The notes: a model not told the origin generated them from the sequence alone. Counted from the first letter of the stretch, positions 1 to 11,780 are shown. The stretch is 64,000 nucleotides of DNA from Marasmius tenuissimus (GCA_029532415.1 JAQOTA010000035.1:62001-126000); one strand, 5' to 3'. Numbers and translations are program-made.

Positions 1-1560
1 TCCAAAATTGTATCGGCACTGCGAAAAGGCGACGGGGGTGTTGCGATTTGATGAGGCCATAAAGGCCGAATGAGTAGTGATGAAGGAGAGACGAGATGAA
101 TAGGGAGTTATAAATCGTCGAGAAAGCTAGCCAGCATTGTCGATGACTCGTCGTGAGAAACATTGTGTGCATCCTGAAGTGAACAGAAGGACCTGGGTGC
201 CCTGAGGCTGCAAAGTCTAGTCCTAACTGCTCTGCTTGCCGCGGATAGGAGTGTCATTCACGACAACATAATCAAAGTCAAGACTCGAACCCAGCAGCAA
301 CGCACGGTGTCACCAAAGTGCCGGTATTCCGTACCAGTCGCCACGCAACAGCTTTTGAACAACTGTCTTCAAAACTCTGACGAGGCGATCTGGCTCGAGT
401 CTAATCAAAGTCGAATACGTCAGTTATGGTTGGATGGAGTTTTTGCTATTTGCGCGCATACGTGGCTGGGGCACATGTAGCAAGGAATCAGAGGTATCGA
501 GAGGACATGGCCTCGAGAGGGTATCACCTGGGTTCAGACTCGAACTCTAGTGCTAGCTCACAGATGGAGCAATGATATATGGAAATGGTAGAAGTGGGTA
601 TTGGAAGGATAGGGTGGAGAGGCGCAAGCTGTGTGCTGAAGTCTTCGTCTTTGGAACCTACCATTACCTCCGACCAAGGCCCGAGACCAAATGGTTTAAC
701 ACCTTCTGCTAAGTGGCAAAACTATTCAAACGCAGATGATGGTCCGAGCATATTGACACGCAGATGCATCACCATTGATGTGAACAATGGCTCCTGGTTG
801 TGGGTCTAGGTGTAGCAAAACCCCTCTTATGTCTCCAACCTTCTCTCACTGTACTCTGGCCTCCTGTTGAGAGGTCTATGAGAGACTGAATGTTCCTCAT
901 AGATGCGGGGAGAGGCGGAATGCATGGATGAATAATGGTGTTATGCAATGTTATGTACGACAGGAGTAAGAGGATGCATCAAGTTTTGTACGAACAGAAC
1001 TCTCCCGGCCCCGGCGCAATGCTTCATGAGCCCTTCAGAAGGACTACGCAAGATTGATGTGCGTGGTTTCCTCACTGTGAGTTTTGTGAGGGAGGGGGGG
1101 GTTCCGAGTGGGGAGTACTGTTGCTACGCTGACTCAAGTCTGAGTGCTGAGCTAAATTGAGCTGCCGTCTTCTATATGAGCGACGAGTATTGCCTTAGCA
1201 GCTTTAGAGCTGGATGTGATGTGCATGTGTATTATTTCACGGGTGTGAGATTGCGAATAGAGGGTGGGTTTATATTCGGGTGCTGATGTAGGAGAGTAGG
1301 TACGGCAGCAAGAACAGGTAGCAGTGCGGGAGCCTATTCAGAGGCGGGTGTGAATGTAGGTATGAGTATGGGAGCAGGCAACTTCGTATTGTCTAGTCAA
1401 CACCGGGGAACCGCCCCCCCCCGAAAGAGTAGGATTGCACGACGAAGTACACTGGCGGACAGTGGGAAAGACTGAGGAATTCTCTGAGTCTGTCATGAGG
1501 AGAAGGGAGGGTCGAGACGTATGACGAGCGAAAGCGGCCCCCGGAACGTATGAGCGACGA
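1..1560. other. No supported gene
   Basis: No open frame here exceeds about 80 codons, and none resembles a protein family I recognise. The stretch is ordinary mixed-composition DNA. From about 1200 it becomes rich in GGTG/GTGTG words leading into the hexamer repeat that follows. Short exons of an intron-rich gene could be missed by eye. Confidence 0.5.
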
Positions 1561-1659
1561 GCTCACAAAAGCGAACGAGCGGCAGGGCTTGCAAATATTG
1601 AGTAGGATCGTTGATCGGCCTCGTTAAAAAACTCTCCGTTTAGGCCCGATGTGGGAGCA

Positions 1660-1804
1660 AGTACGGGTGCAAGTACAGTTGCAGGTGTAGGCGTAGCTAC
1701 GGGTGCAGGTGTGGGTGCGGGTGCGGGTGCGGGTGCGGGTGCGGGTGCGGGTGCAGGTGTGGGTGCAGGTGTAGGTGCAGGTGCGGGTGCAGGTGCGGGT
1801 ACAG
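1660..1804. repeat. Hexanucleotide GGTGCG tandem repeat
   Basis: An imperfect run of GGTGCG/GGTGCA/GGTGTG hexamers is best preserved from about 1699 to 1803. Variation is almost only at the last two bases of each hexamer. Because the unit is a multiple of three, every frame across it stays open. The Ala-Pro and Thr-Arg/Thr-Cys repeat peptides readable on the minus strand are therefore products of the repeat and not evidence of a gene. Confidence 0.9.
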
Positions 1805-2295
1805 ACGAGGTCATCAATCATATGCAGTAATGAAGACGACGTGGTTGGTGAAATATCAAGCAATAGTAAGCATGGATTTTTCGAGGAAAATTGGAATGAA
1901 ACAACTCACTGTAACATCTCAAAATTGAGCTCTGCCTGCTTAGCAAGTTCCTGGTACGATGATCTCGTATTTTGGTAAGGCAGCGTGTGATGCGATTCTT
2001 CCCCTTGCGGCCTTCGATGCCTTTCAGTGAGAGAGTTTGATGTCGAGAAACTTCACCCTTTGTCTTCACTGTCCTTCAGCACCTAGATACCGAATCCTCC
2101 AGCGCCAACTTGACCCAGCTCTAATCTGCGAAGAAGGTGACGTGGTGATACGCCATTGACGATGTCGGAGAAGTGGTTGCTATACCGGCTAGAACATTTT
2201 GGCTGGGTATATGTCGTTCCTGGGTTCATGAGCGATCCATTCCGCCGCATGGAAAACTCGTCACGGGCCTCTGGTTCGGGAAAAGAGAGTAGCCA

Positions 2296-2322
2296 TAAAA
2301 AGAAAGAAAGAAAGAAAGAACA
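2296..2322. repeat. AAAG tetranucleotide microsatellite
   Basis: A short purine run of about six AAAG units lies on the plus strand. On the minus strand it reads as a Phe/Ser/Leu-rich tail of an open frame, which is not taken as coding. Confidence 0.8.
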
Positions 2323-2482
2323 CAAGAGGAAACAAAAATGAGCGAAATGGCACGAGTTCATGAGCTTGAGGGAACGGCGGCCATGATGGTGGTACGGGAA
2401 GAGGATTCGGCACCGCACCACGTGTCCGTCCAAAGACCTCAAGCTGCCTCACACTCGTGCCTCGCGTATAGCAGCTCAACAA

Positions 2483-2967
2483 ACTGGCATAATAAACAAG
2501 CGCCGTTGGGCCATTGTTTGGCACCGCCATTAGCGCCCCAACCACCACACCCAAAGTCGCGTTGAATGCGACACTGAGCATCTTAAAAACTACTGCGCAC
2601 AGTACTTGCCTGGCTTGGGCCTTCTCTGAGTCTGGATAACGGTGCTGAGTTTTGACCGCTGTGTTGGCTTGCTTCAGCAATAGGTCAAGAATCCCTTTCA
2701 TGTTGAATGCACTGTTGCAATGGTTGTCATTGGTGACTCTCATGTTGTTGTAAAGCCGTTTTGCCAACGTTTTGTAAATTTTTGCTCTCAATTTCTTGTT
2801 GGCTATCTCAATGACTTGGGTCAATAGGGTTTCAACAGTAAAAGTGTCCATGATGATGTGTATTCTGGAGGAGCTAGGTATACACGCGAAGTGCTGACTA
2901 CGGAGAAATGCCGGCGCTAATGGCAGTGCCAAACAATGGCCCAACGGCGCTTGTTTATTATGCCAGT
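2483..2967. mobile_element. 485 bp element with 55 bp terminal inverted repeats
   Basis: The first 55 bases (2483-2537, beginning ACTGGCATAATAAACAAGCG) recur as the reverse complement at 2913-2967 with one difference, a C/T at a CpG. No convincing target-site duplication flanks the arms. Inside, on the minus strand, an open frame begins at an ATG near 2851 (Met-Asp-Thr-Phe-Thr-Val) and runs through the left arm to a stop at 2261. It resembles no family I know, so I do not call it a gene. The structure fits a MITE or a short non-autonomous DNA transposon. Confidence 0.75.
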
Positions 2968-2984
2968 CGTCGGAGGACAGCTAA

Positions 2985-4620
2985 GAAAAGCCAGCAAGTC
3001 ACGTAATACAAAATCGTAAGCAATAATGAACAGCATCAAATATACTTACCTCGAACATACGACTCTCACTCTGGTTTTTCTACTGTCCGAAGACGGGTGG
3101 GAAGGAGTCTGTCTTTCAGTGGCCCATCTCGTTTCCATTCGAATCTATGTCTTCCTCATTTCTACCTCAGAATCTCCGAAACTCAAATGAAACTTTGAAA
3201 ACGTTGGCACCTAAGCTCAATGTCAGACACCTCCTGGCTCAGATGATCCAGTGCTTCGTTGTCGGTGGTGTACCTGAAAGCAGGCGCTTTCGGAGGGGTG
3301 ATCCTTGCTCCGCCAATATTATGGGTGCTATACGACTTGCTGGAGGCAGGTTTCAGGCTGTTAAATCGGGTAGAGTAAGCTAGATAGAGCTGTGACGTCG
3401 GAATCAATACGGGTCCGTTTGGCCTCTCCAGTCGCATTTCCTCGAACTTACCGGTTTTATCTGATTAGTGAAAGCTTTCTGGGCCCCTTCGTAATCACGC
3501 TCATCGTGAAAGGCTATGATTTGCGGAGCATCGAGGCGGAATGTGACTCCCTCGGACCTTTGACAGCGCTTGAAGCTTACTCAATACTGGGTGGTATCTC
3601 GTTTGAGAGATGACCTTAGAACTTCTCTTTCCCCATGAAAGCTTATGAATCAGCTCGGCTAATTGAGACCGTTTCATAGCACCGGAGTACGAGCGGGAGC
3701 TATTTTCACCCATGCCACTGGCGCTCTACGAACCACGGGAGAGACGGACTAAGGAACCTTTGGTGACGCGAAGCAGTGGGGCTATGAACGGTTAGTATAT
3801 CTATGGGTACATATACCTGATATCCTTTATTATCCCTTTTCACAAATGATTGTTCACCGAGTTCTTCCTGCTCGCTATAGGTCACAAATGTATTCCGGAT
3901 ATTGATGGCTCAAAATCGAAACGATTTTCCTTGTTCACCGTGTGGCTTTGCTCTCCTGTCAAGTAGCCCCCGGCGCTTTTTCACTCGTGAGGTACATTTG
4001 TACCTTTTCCCTCGGTTCTTCGCCTTCGGACCAAAGTCCTGTACGTTGAAACCCATTACCTTCATCCTTTGGGAGGCATCATTTGATCTGTCTGGCATCA
4101 CCGCCGGGAAGTTTGACACGATACACCATAGGACGAGGCGAGGTCGGGCCGCTGAAATGCATAGCGACCGGATGCTGAACCTTCCAGGTGAGCAGAGCTT
4201 CTCGGATACTGTTTCCTGAAGCTAAGGTTCCCGTAGATCAAGTAGTTGCGGTTCTCGAGAGCTATTTATTCAGGTCACCCGCAGAGTTTTCTGGGAACGA
4301 AAACCCATCATTAACGGCGAGGCATACCTTGAATTGCAGGGAATACGAAACACGAAAGGTACGGCAACAGACTCAGTATCAAGTCAGAGCACTAGCGGTG
4401 CTGCAAAAGCCCTCCCGCATCTTGACACATTCAAGCCCACTGAATCCTGTACGCTTCGTCTGTTTTGAGCCGTGTGCAACTTATCTGCTGGCGCGCCACC
4501 GTCCTACCGAGACCTTCCCACATGGTGACCGCCGATGCCGCTGCTGTGTGATGGGAACTTTGAATGTAAGAATCCGCCTCTGCCTCTGATATTACTGATC
4601 CTACATTCTCATTGTCTGTC
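2985..4620. other. No recognisable gene
   Basis: Several 70-130 codon frames overlap on both strands without a recognisable domain, signal peptide or intron pattern. A minus frame at 3183-3437 is the most protein-like but could not be assigned. Nothing else was supported. Confidence 0.45.
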
Positions 4621-4667
4621 CAGCGTCTACGCCTTTATCGAATCAAGATCAGTGCCTAAGCTTAAGC

Positions 4668-4673
4668 TATAAA
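4668..4673 (+). promoter_or_regulatory. TATA box of the 4790 gene
   Basis: TATAAA lies about 120 bases upstream of the start codon at 4790. The paralogous gene near 60 kb has a TATAAAAA at almost the same distance from its own ATG, which supports a shared core promoter layout. Confidence 0.55.
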
Positions 4674-4789
4674 GGAACTTGCAGCATCTAACTTGTTCCT
4701 TACGCTGCGCGTCCCTTCCAGCTCCTCCCTCCCTTGCTTCCATCCGTCTGCTACTCCTTCCTTCGTTCAGTTTCAACACTGCGTCCGAG

Positions 4790-6366
4790 ATGCAGCCCAT
4801 CACTCTCCTTGGAAGGATTTCTCTACTCCTCGTTCTGGTCGCCTGCGTATGTTCTGTCTTGGGTGAAACAGAAGACGTAAGTACTACTCTCTTCATTGTT
4901 GACGTGGATGTTGATAGTTGAAATTGGTGATCGCATCAGGTTCACGCGGGGAGACTCATGCTTCGTGCAGCCAAACCCAAGGCGAAAGCGAAGCCCAAAG
5001 TAAAACCGGCAACTCCAAAAGCAAAGTCGAAGGCGGCCACGGCGAAGCCGAAAGCTCCTGCGAAACCCAAGACCCCTGCGAAGCCCAAGACCCCTGCGAA
5101 ACCCAAGGCTGCTACGAAACCAAAAGCTCCTATAAAGCCAAAGACCGCCACAAAGCCAAAGACCTCCGCAAAACCGAAGACCCCGGTGAAGTCAACCACT
5201 ACCAAGGCAAAGCCAACCACCGCAAAGGCAAAACCAAAGATCACGGCGCCCGCTAAGGCTACGCCAACGGGAAAGGCTGCACCAGCCCCGAAAAATGGTA
5301 CCGCGAAGGTAAGCCAGGTCTTGAGTCTCCACATCCATCTGCTTTGTGCTCATCGTGACTGGTAGGCTTGTCCCGTGCCTAAGAAAAAGGGAAAACGTGA
5401 TCTGTTTTTCGAGACTGAAGAGGAACTCGACGCTCATTACGGGATTGTTAAGAGGGAAATTAACAGGGATGTTACGATTCGGGGACGTTCTATTGAGAAG
5501 CGAACCAACGTCTGTGGGTTCCATGAATTGAGGGATCAAGCGTTAGCAGAGAGGGGATGTGAAGTCGCCAATCCGATTGGATTTGTGATCGACGCTGCTG
5601 GGAACCTTGTCCAGGTACTTAAGAAGTCTTGTGAGCTTCACCCCCTTGATGGTCGGTTTACTGAGACAGTATCATTTAGGCAGCAGGAACGGGTCGCCCC
5701 CCGAATACTGCTTGCGGTGAGTGTGGTACTCGTCGACATCATCATTCGGTCTGTCTCAACTCACTGAGGTTGCTCACAGACCACATTATCGAACTCCAAC
5801 TCGTTGCAGACGTGATGGAAAACACCGGCGCCTGCAAGGCTGCTGAACGTATGCTCAAAGCAGGCGGCTTTAAAGGCATCCCAGATCCTGGGACACCCTC
5901 TATCACGGACAAGATGAAGGAACTTATCGATACACACATTGTCCCCACTGTTAACGGCGCAAACAACGTTGTCTTCCTCGACTCAGGCGTCAATCAGGCC
6001 AAGAACGTCTACGTGCAGAAATTCAAGGGTCAACCTACCGCTCAACTTCCTGTCGCGACCGATGAAAATAATGGCCCAAATGCAGCGCAGATCCAAACGT
6101 ACCTTACGGACAATGGGATTGTTACTCAGACAACAGCGGGCGCTGCTGCCATGGACGCTCGAATCCAGGCATTCCTCAACGCAGCTAAGACGGATGCGCA
6201 AACGGAGTTGCAGCGGAGGATCACTCAGGCTGGTTCGGCATGCACCCCGAGGCAACAAGAAAAATTTGCACTGGATCAAACGACAATTGGTGCGGAGCCT
6301 GTGGCAAGCACACGTGCAGACTTCCCTTCTGTAGTGCAACTTTGGAACTCAATCTCCGCCCTGTAG
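4790..6366 (+). CDS. Secreted Lys/Pro/Ala-rich protein with HNH-like motif (5 exons)
   Basis: Exons I read are 4790-4876, 4940-5308, 5366-5614, 5680-5716 and 5780-6366. They join in frame to 442 residues, and all introns are GT-AG. Residues 1-25 form a signal peptide with a Leu/Val core ending Cys-Ser-Val-Leu-Gly. Residues about 40-150 are a basic low-complexity tract of AKPK-type repeats. From about 160 a compact region carries RGRS (191-194), Cys202, Cys247 and DHIIELQ (248-254). About 55 residues later comes an N-N-V-V-F-L segment followed by Asn319 and Lys322. The spacing resembles the D-H ... N ... N-x-x-K layout of HNH (His-Me finger) nucleases. That is inference, because no overall family match was recognised. 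The C-terminal 110 residues include one Cys and no clear domain. Exon 1 length and intron positions match the paralogue at 59974. A secreted effector or extracellular nuclease is plausible, and a structural basic protein is the alternative. Confidence 0.8.
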
Positions 6367-6477
6367 CTGGCTTCGTGTAGAGGTTACGTTGCATTTTTAT
6401 TATTCACCATTCGTTAGGACTGCTATGTAAAGACTGATCAACCTTTTGGTTGCATATGCTTCAGACACGTCCATATG

Positions 6478-6640
6478 AGTCATGTTCGAACATATAACAA
6501 TCGTCGAAGGACTGAACGATTCTGTTTGAGCAGTACAGTCGCTACACGTGAACACTCATGGTTCTGTCTGGAACGTATTGCAAGATTCGGTCTTCAGGTG
6601 TATATGAGGTGTCGGTAATGGGGATTGTATCGGAGGTGGT
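6478..6640 (-). pseudogene. Fragment of an SMP-30/gluconolactonase gene
   Basis: This segment closely matches the part of the nearby SMP-30 gene around 8450-8620, in the same orientation. It shares the words around GAACATATA, CGATCGTCGA and the region encoding Asn-Gly-Ile-Ala-Trp. It is short, has no open frame and lacks the rest of the gene. It abuts a fragment of the secreted HNH-like family at 6668, so the two pieces form a chimeric duplicated block. Confidence 0.7.
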
Positions 6641-6667
6641 TGAGAGGTGGTTGGGATGCCGAGTTGG

Positions 6668-6930
6668 AGTGCAGGTCGTTGCCGACGTCATGAAGAATAC
6701 CGTAGCCTGTAACGCCGCTACTATCGCCATGCCAATCACCCCGACACCTCTCCAACTATACATCGACCCTACCGTCATTGGCGAAGACAACGTCGTCTTC
6801 CTTGACTCCGTGGTCAATCAGGCTAAAAAGACCTACGCAGTAATTCAGGGGTAAGCCAACTGGTAATCTTCAAATGTTCCTTAACGCGACTCAGGCGGAC
6901 GCAGCATTGGAAGACTTAGAAGAGAAGGAG
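6668..6930 (+). pseudogene. Fragment of the secreted HNH-like family (last exon)
   Basis: The frame reads LQVVADVM, then an internally deleted stretch, then DNVVFLDS and VNQAKK. These correspond to residues about 253-323 of the protein encoded at 4790-6366. Similarity continues past the frame's stop at about 6852 to roughly 6930, matching the segment after residue 370 of the intact gene. The Asp-His of the motif and all upstream exons are missing. It is a partial tandem duplicate of the gene that ends 300 bases upstream. Confidence 0.8.
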
Positions 6931-8020
6931 GAAGAAAACTGTACTGATAGGCGGAAAAACAAATTTGAGACAAAGCGGATAGGATTTATTGCTGCGGTTC
7001 GGGAGTCGGTATCGAAAGGACCCGGCTTTCCCAAAATATTTTCCACAAGTTAATCTAGTTCCTTGAGGTGTCGAGGTAAAGCCACTATTCCAGGACCGTG
7101 ACAACCAATCAGTATGGCTTGTGGCTTGCAAAGAAGTTTGCTGGAATGTACTAACCTTGCACGTAACAGGAGTACACTTTCAAATCGCGACATTCTAGGC
7201 CTGGGAAGGGGCCGCGAACGCTGCAGTTTTGATAGCTGCAGTGGCGGCAGTTGCAGCAGTTGCAGCGGTGGCGGCCGTGGCTTTGCCGGGTAGAGCCATT
7301 CCACTCGCATAGAGAGCGAAGAGAGATATAGTCTATAAGTATCCGATGTTAGTCCGCGAGATGTGATCGTAAAGGTTAAGGAATTTCATACCAAGATGAG
7401 GGATTTGAACGAGCACATTGTGGTTTGGTGTTTTGAGTCGGGTTTGTAAGGTGAGCTGTAGAAGCCTGTGTTGAACAGAGGGGCTGACTTCGAGCTTTTA
7501 TACCTACCCTTGGCCTCCCCCCCATCCAAGAGTAGAGACTCCGAAGACCTTCGAGCGCGCTACAAGGATCACGTCAAATGAAAGTCGCTGATATGTTGTC
7601 GGAGTAGTTCAATTGTTGACTGACGTCCTCAATGGAAGGAAGATTGAACAAGTATTGCCCCCGCTACAGCTCTTCAAGAGTTCTGGTTGAGTAGTCGGTG
7701 CTCCCAAGCGACCGAATTTTCGGTATCTTCGTGTAACCTTTAGAGCCTTATTAAAGGTGGCAGGCGTGATGAACGGTCTTCTTGATGACTGCCGGAATGT
7801 TCGGGCGATCTGAATGAATGCTATTGCAGCGCTCCCAGTGTTCTTGTCTTAGACCATACCTTTTTTGAGAACCAAAAACCCACGGCAACGGTCTTTGTGA
7901 GCTGATACGCGCAGGAACGCCGAAGTAAAGACCAGGAATACCGCCCGGCATTCGTTTGTTTGTGGATCGAAATCCCCGAGGTATGATTGCAGTGAAAACA
8001 TACGAGCACAATAGCGATAC
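6931..8020. other. No supported gene; Ala-coding GCA/GCN run at 7220-7290
   Basis: The only notable feature is a GCAGTTGCAGC-type repeat near 7225-7285. On the plus strand it would read as an Ala/Val-rich hydrophobic stretch, on the minus as Leu/Gln/Pro. It has no convincing flanking exons. The rest may contain the 3' region of the minus-strand SMP-30 gene. Confidence 0.4.
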
Positions 8021-9194
8021 TCACGCTCTAAACTTGTACTTTTCAACCCCTTTCACACCCCAAATCGACCCCACATCGAATTTGAAAACATTCGAAATCC
8101 GGGAACTCTCGTCTCCCTCGAAATTCGCACTCGTGCAGTACAACACCCCAAGATCCTTCCCTCCCCACCCGGGGCACGTCAAATTCGGCGTCTCCTCCGG
8201 CGCCCTAATCTCTCTCATAATAACACCCTGCTCGGTCGACGAAAAACACACAACCCTCCCTTTCCCCCAAATCGCAATCCACAAATCTCCCTCCGAATCA
8301 ATCACCATTCCATCAGGTACACCACCCTGAAGGTACTCCGGTACACCGTTCTTCGCACCTTCACGGAAATCCAACCAATCGATCCTATTGCTAAACGCTC
8401 CCTTCTCCACGTCGAAATCGTACCTCCGCACCACACCTTCCCCCGAATCGTTATGGAACATATACCGATCGTCGAGGGACCAAGCTATTCCGTTCGAGCA
8501 GTATAGTCCTTCACCGTGCTTGGTAATGGTTCCATCGGGATCGTATCGCCAGAATCGGCCTTGTGGTTTATACGATGGATCGGTTTTGTTGACTTGTTGG
8601 AAGGTAGCTGGGATATCGAGTTCGCCGATCCAGAGGCGGCCTTTAGAGTCGACGGCACCATCGTTGAAGCGGATTTGTTTATGTTGAGATTCGGGGATAA
8701 GATCTGTGGAGAATTAAGTGGGGTTGAAGGTTATGAGCATAACAAGGACGTACCTTTGAGCACGTGAATATCCCCAGAGTCCTCATCTACCGTTGCTATC
8801 CCTGACTTGGAACCTCCGATGTAGGTATGTGGTTGATCCTTCACGAACGCGAGCATCGTGATGGAGTCTGAGAGATAACGTTTGAGTGCGGTCATTTCTG
8901 TGCCCAAGTCCCGTTCGGCGAGTGAAAGGATGTGGATCTGATTCAGGATAGGTGAAGGGTAAGTTACTTTGACAATTGGATCCAACTTGCAAATAGCCCA
9001 CATACTTCTGCAGGATCGGAGAAAGGAACAACATAATGAAGGGTATCGTCTTCCGCTCGATAGATCGGACCTTCGCCCAAGGATCCTTGGAAAGCTGATG
9101 CAAGCGTTAGTTGAAGTATTTCAGAATCACGGATGGAGTTACGAAACACACTGTAGAAAGCTTTCCCAAAGTCTGCAACCTCGTGAACTTCCAT
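8021..9194 (-). CDS. SMP-30/gluconolactonase/LRE-family lactonase (3 exons)
   Basis: Minus-strand exons 9194-9006, 8937-8754 and 8703-8021 join in frame to 351 residues, near the usual size of the family. The family is a six-bladed beta-propeller that hydrolyses sugar lactones or related esters using one bound divalent metal. Expected residues are present: Glu41 in GEGPIY, Arg136/Asn138 in RFNDG, Asn195 in SNGIAW and Asp255 in VPDGM. A late PNLTCPGW...LYCTSA strand is also typical. No signal peptide was seen, so it is probably cytosolic. An upstream in-frame ATG at 9281 would add 29 residues; I chose 9194 because the family homology begins soon after it. This is the best-preserved metabolic gene in the window, and a fragment of a second copy lies at 6478-6640. 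Confidence 0.88.
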
Positions 9195-9589
9195 TCGTGT
9201 AACGTAGAGAACGAGTTTGAGCTTGCGCTTGAGATGATGAGAGATCGAATCAAAGCAGCTGAGTAAAGCCCAAAAACCCATGCGGCTTATATGACATGGT
9301 CCACCTGATATGGAGCCTGACCCTTATGGTCTCGTTACCTCCACAGAATTCAGACCCACGATCTCATGTTTTCGGTGCAACTCCACGAACAATCCCACAA
9401 GTTCTTTCGAATCGGTACCTCAATAGATTGGATTTCTTAGTTAGCGATTCGCCGCTAGCATTTTCCCGGAAGGTTGCAGCTTGCTCTTTGAAGTATAACG
9501 ATCGACTGAGTGCTATAACGAAGATGAGACGTGTTGAAGGCGAGGAGTCGAGCATTTGCGTGCTCACCAAGGAGCCCGTTTTACACTCT

Positions 9590-10200
9590 TAGATGAGCTC
9601 CAAATCGTGCGGCAAACTCTAAGCCAGAACTAAGAGAGAAAGCTCGGAGAACGAGACCAAGCCTTGATGACGTTACTGAGGAGAAACGCGGTCCGGGATT
9701 ATCACGCAATAGCTTTGACAGGTGGCGGTGCATGAAACTTTGCTCCTGACCATCATCAACAATGCCGGACCACGCGTCCTCGCTGTCCACAATGGTGAGC
9801 TCAACATTTTAGTTCCGCTCTGAACGTCACAGTAATCCATTCTCCAGCTGCAGCACACAATCACCGTTACCAGACGCTAAACGATAGGCGATCTCTCAGG
9901 TTACCCGAGTTGAACGACCCCGAACCAGGCGTGCAAAACGGTGAGCTCGACCTCTTAGTTCTGCTCAGAACGTTCGAGTGACTGATATCATAGCACTAGT
10001 ATAATATTCACTGTTACTGAACGCCAGATGTTAGGCAATGTGCCTGAATACCTGCTCATCGACACGCTCTAGACAATGCTTTTGGCATTGGAAGAGGAGA
10101 AAGCATGGATACTGAGAGCAACAGAAACAATAGGAGATCCCAAGGGAAACTCAGGATGGTGAGCTCGAGCTCTTTCAGTCATCAACCAGAACCTAACCAT
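9590..10200. repeat. Degenerate repeat units with GGTGAGCTC core
   Basis: Related blocks occur near 9593, 9793, 9938 and 10158. Each has (G)GTGAGCTC or GATGAGCTC, a short pyrimidine-rich gap, then a TTCTGCTCAGAAC- or AACCAGAACC-like word. The spacing is irregular, about 145-220 bases, and identity is low outside the core. No coding sequence links the units. They are probably old tandem duplicates, and their function is unknown. Confidence 0.45.
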
Positions 10201-11780
10201 TTTATACTCGCGCAGAATTTGTAGCATGAAAGGCAGTGAGATGGTTCACGAACGTCAAATCGACCACCCAAGAAGGGCCTACGGAATGCAATTTACCACG
10301 ACACATGAAAGAACTTGCTCTAAACTTTTGCCAAAGTTCGTTTTTGTCATCTCGATCTTCTGAGAATCATACTCACCTTTGAATTTAGAAAGGCTACGCA
10401 CGCGATGAAGGAAGGATACTGAACTCGAAGAGCCCTAATATCCGCGCAAGCAGAGTGACCATAAATTGATATGCTGCGGTGTTGGTGAACTGATGAGGCA
10501 TTATTAGCGTTTTAGTGCACAGTGAGTGCCAATTATAACTGACGGCCTCGTTCAATGGCAACTAATCCTCCCTCTCTGCGCCAGCAGCAGCCTCAGTCAG
10601 GCCCTTCAAACCCCCGAAGATCCTCTCGCGAAGACAGCTATCACGACGTCCTTGTACTCGAATGGGATCTCGCGACCGAGAGTTCCCTTTTCGCCTACAC
10701 GAAGGGACAGCTCATTCTCTATCCGAGGTCCTGACGCTACCCAGTACCGTATTTGTGTGGGTCTTCAGTCTCCAGACGATTTGAGAGCTCGTCTCCTGGC
10801 CAGGCCGAGAGAAACGAAACCGCTGCGAGCCTTTGGGGCCTGGCCATTTGGAAACAGCTCTACCTCCCCGAACGAAGGCGAGTATAAGTGACACCCTTGC
10901 TACCAGTTCCCTCTGAAATAACCACCGTTCTTCAGATACCACGCTCTTCATACATCAACAACCGTACGAGAGCTCATTTCTGCGCCTCTATATTCGCATC
11001 CTATATGCACTTCCACAACCCATAGGCCTCCGTCATCGCTCCTTTTCGCAACGTCCTCGGTGGCTGTGCCAGCTCATTCCGGAAATCTTCGAATACGCTG
11101 GGGATTGGCAATGGCTCCGATATCGGGCGCTCCTTCTCCAACGACCCACCCAGTCCTTCGTCAGCTTTTACCTGCCCTACCTTGAGGTTCCCTCCCGACG
11201 GTGCTACTTCACGGCGAGGTGCAGCTCAGGCGCCGGTGGTGGGGATGGAGTGCCTTCATACTGCTCGTGAATCCCATAGCCGAAGACTTCAGGCGATCGA
11301 AAGTAATTCTCTTCATTCTGCATCGACAGGACTAGCAGAAGACCATGATTACGCTTTGGAAAGAGAATCCCAAGACTTTCTGCGCTGTCTACGCTCGTAG
11401 TCCTCGTCGTCCATTCCAGCTCGCGGCGAACAGCGAGACTATCCATCGACTACGGAGTCCGTCTCCGTCCTAGGAGAGAACGTCAGGAGGCTGGCGGGCT
11501 CAGATATCGGAATCGGCTTTCCCTCAACGGACAACGGCAAGTACATAATCCCCTACTTGTTCTATCTCAACATTGACCGTTTTACAGTCATCGCACAGCT
11601 CTAGCCCCCCTTTTCAAATCCTTCACACATACATACTGCCTCCTAAAGCTCAACCGTCTACGATCTCACCGACATCTCTCTTTGCAACATACCGTGTGGC
11701 TGTGCCAGGCCTCCTGGTATCGAAATTTTTCGAATAGGTTCGCCCGTCCTCAATCCCGGGCGCCCTTCGTCTCAAAAGCT
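10201..11780. other. No recognisable gene; part of a degenerate duplication zone
   Basis: Frames of 60-120 codons exist on both strands, but none matches a family I know. The region around 11030-11130 resembles 11670-11780 (shared GTGGCTGTGCCAG and a following CGGGCGC...TTC block), so it belongs to the duplicated tract to the right. Confidence 0.4.

Noticed and set aside
1563..1863. Ala-Pro and Thr-Cys/Thr-Arg repeat proteins on the minus strand
   Set aside because: They are translations of a GGTGCG hexamer repeat, which stays open in every frame; no flanking coding evidence.
2261..2944. 227-codon minus-strand ORF as a gene
   Set aside because: It crosses an arm of an inverted-repeat element and ends in an AAAG microsatellite translated as Phe/Leu; no family resemblance.
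4942..5334. Hydrophobic Phe/Gly/Ala-rich minus-strand ORF
   Set aside because: It is the antisense of the Lys/Pro/Ala repeat exon of the secreted-protein gene.
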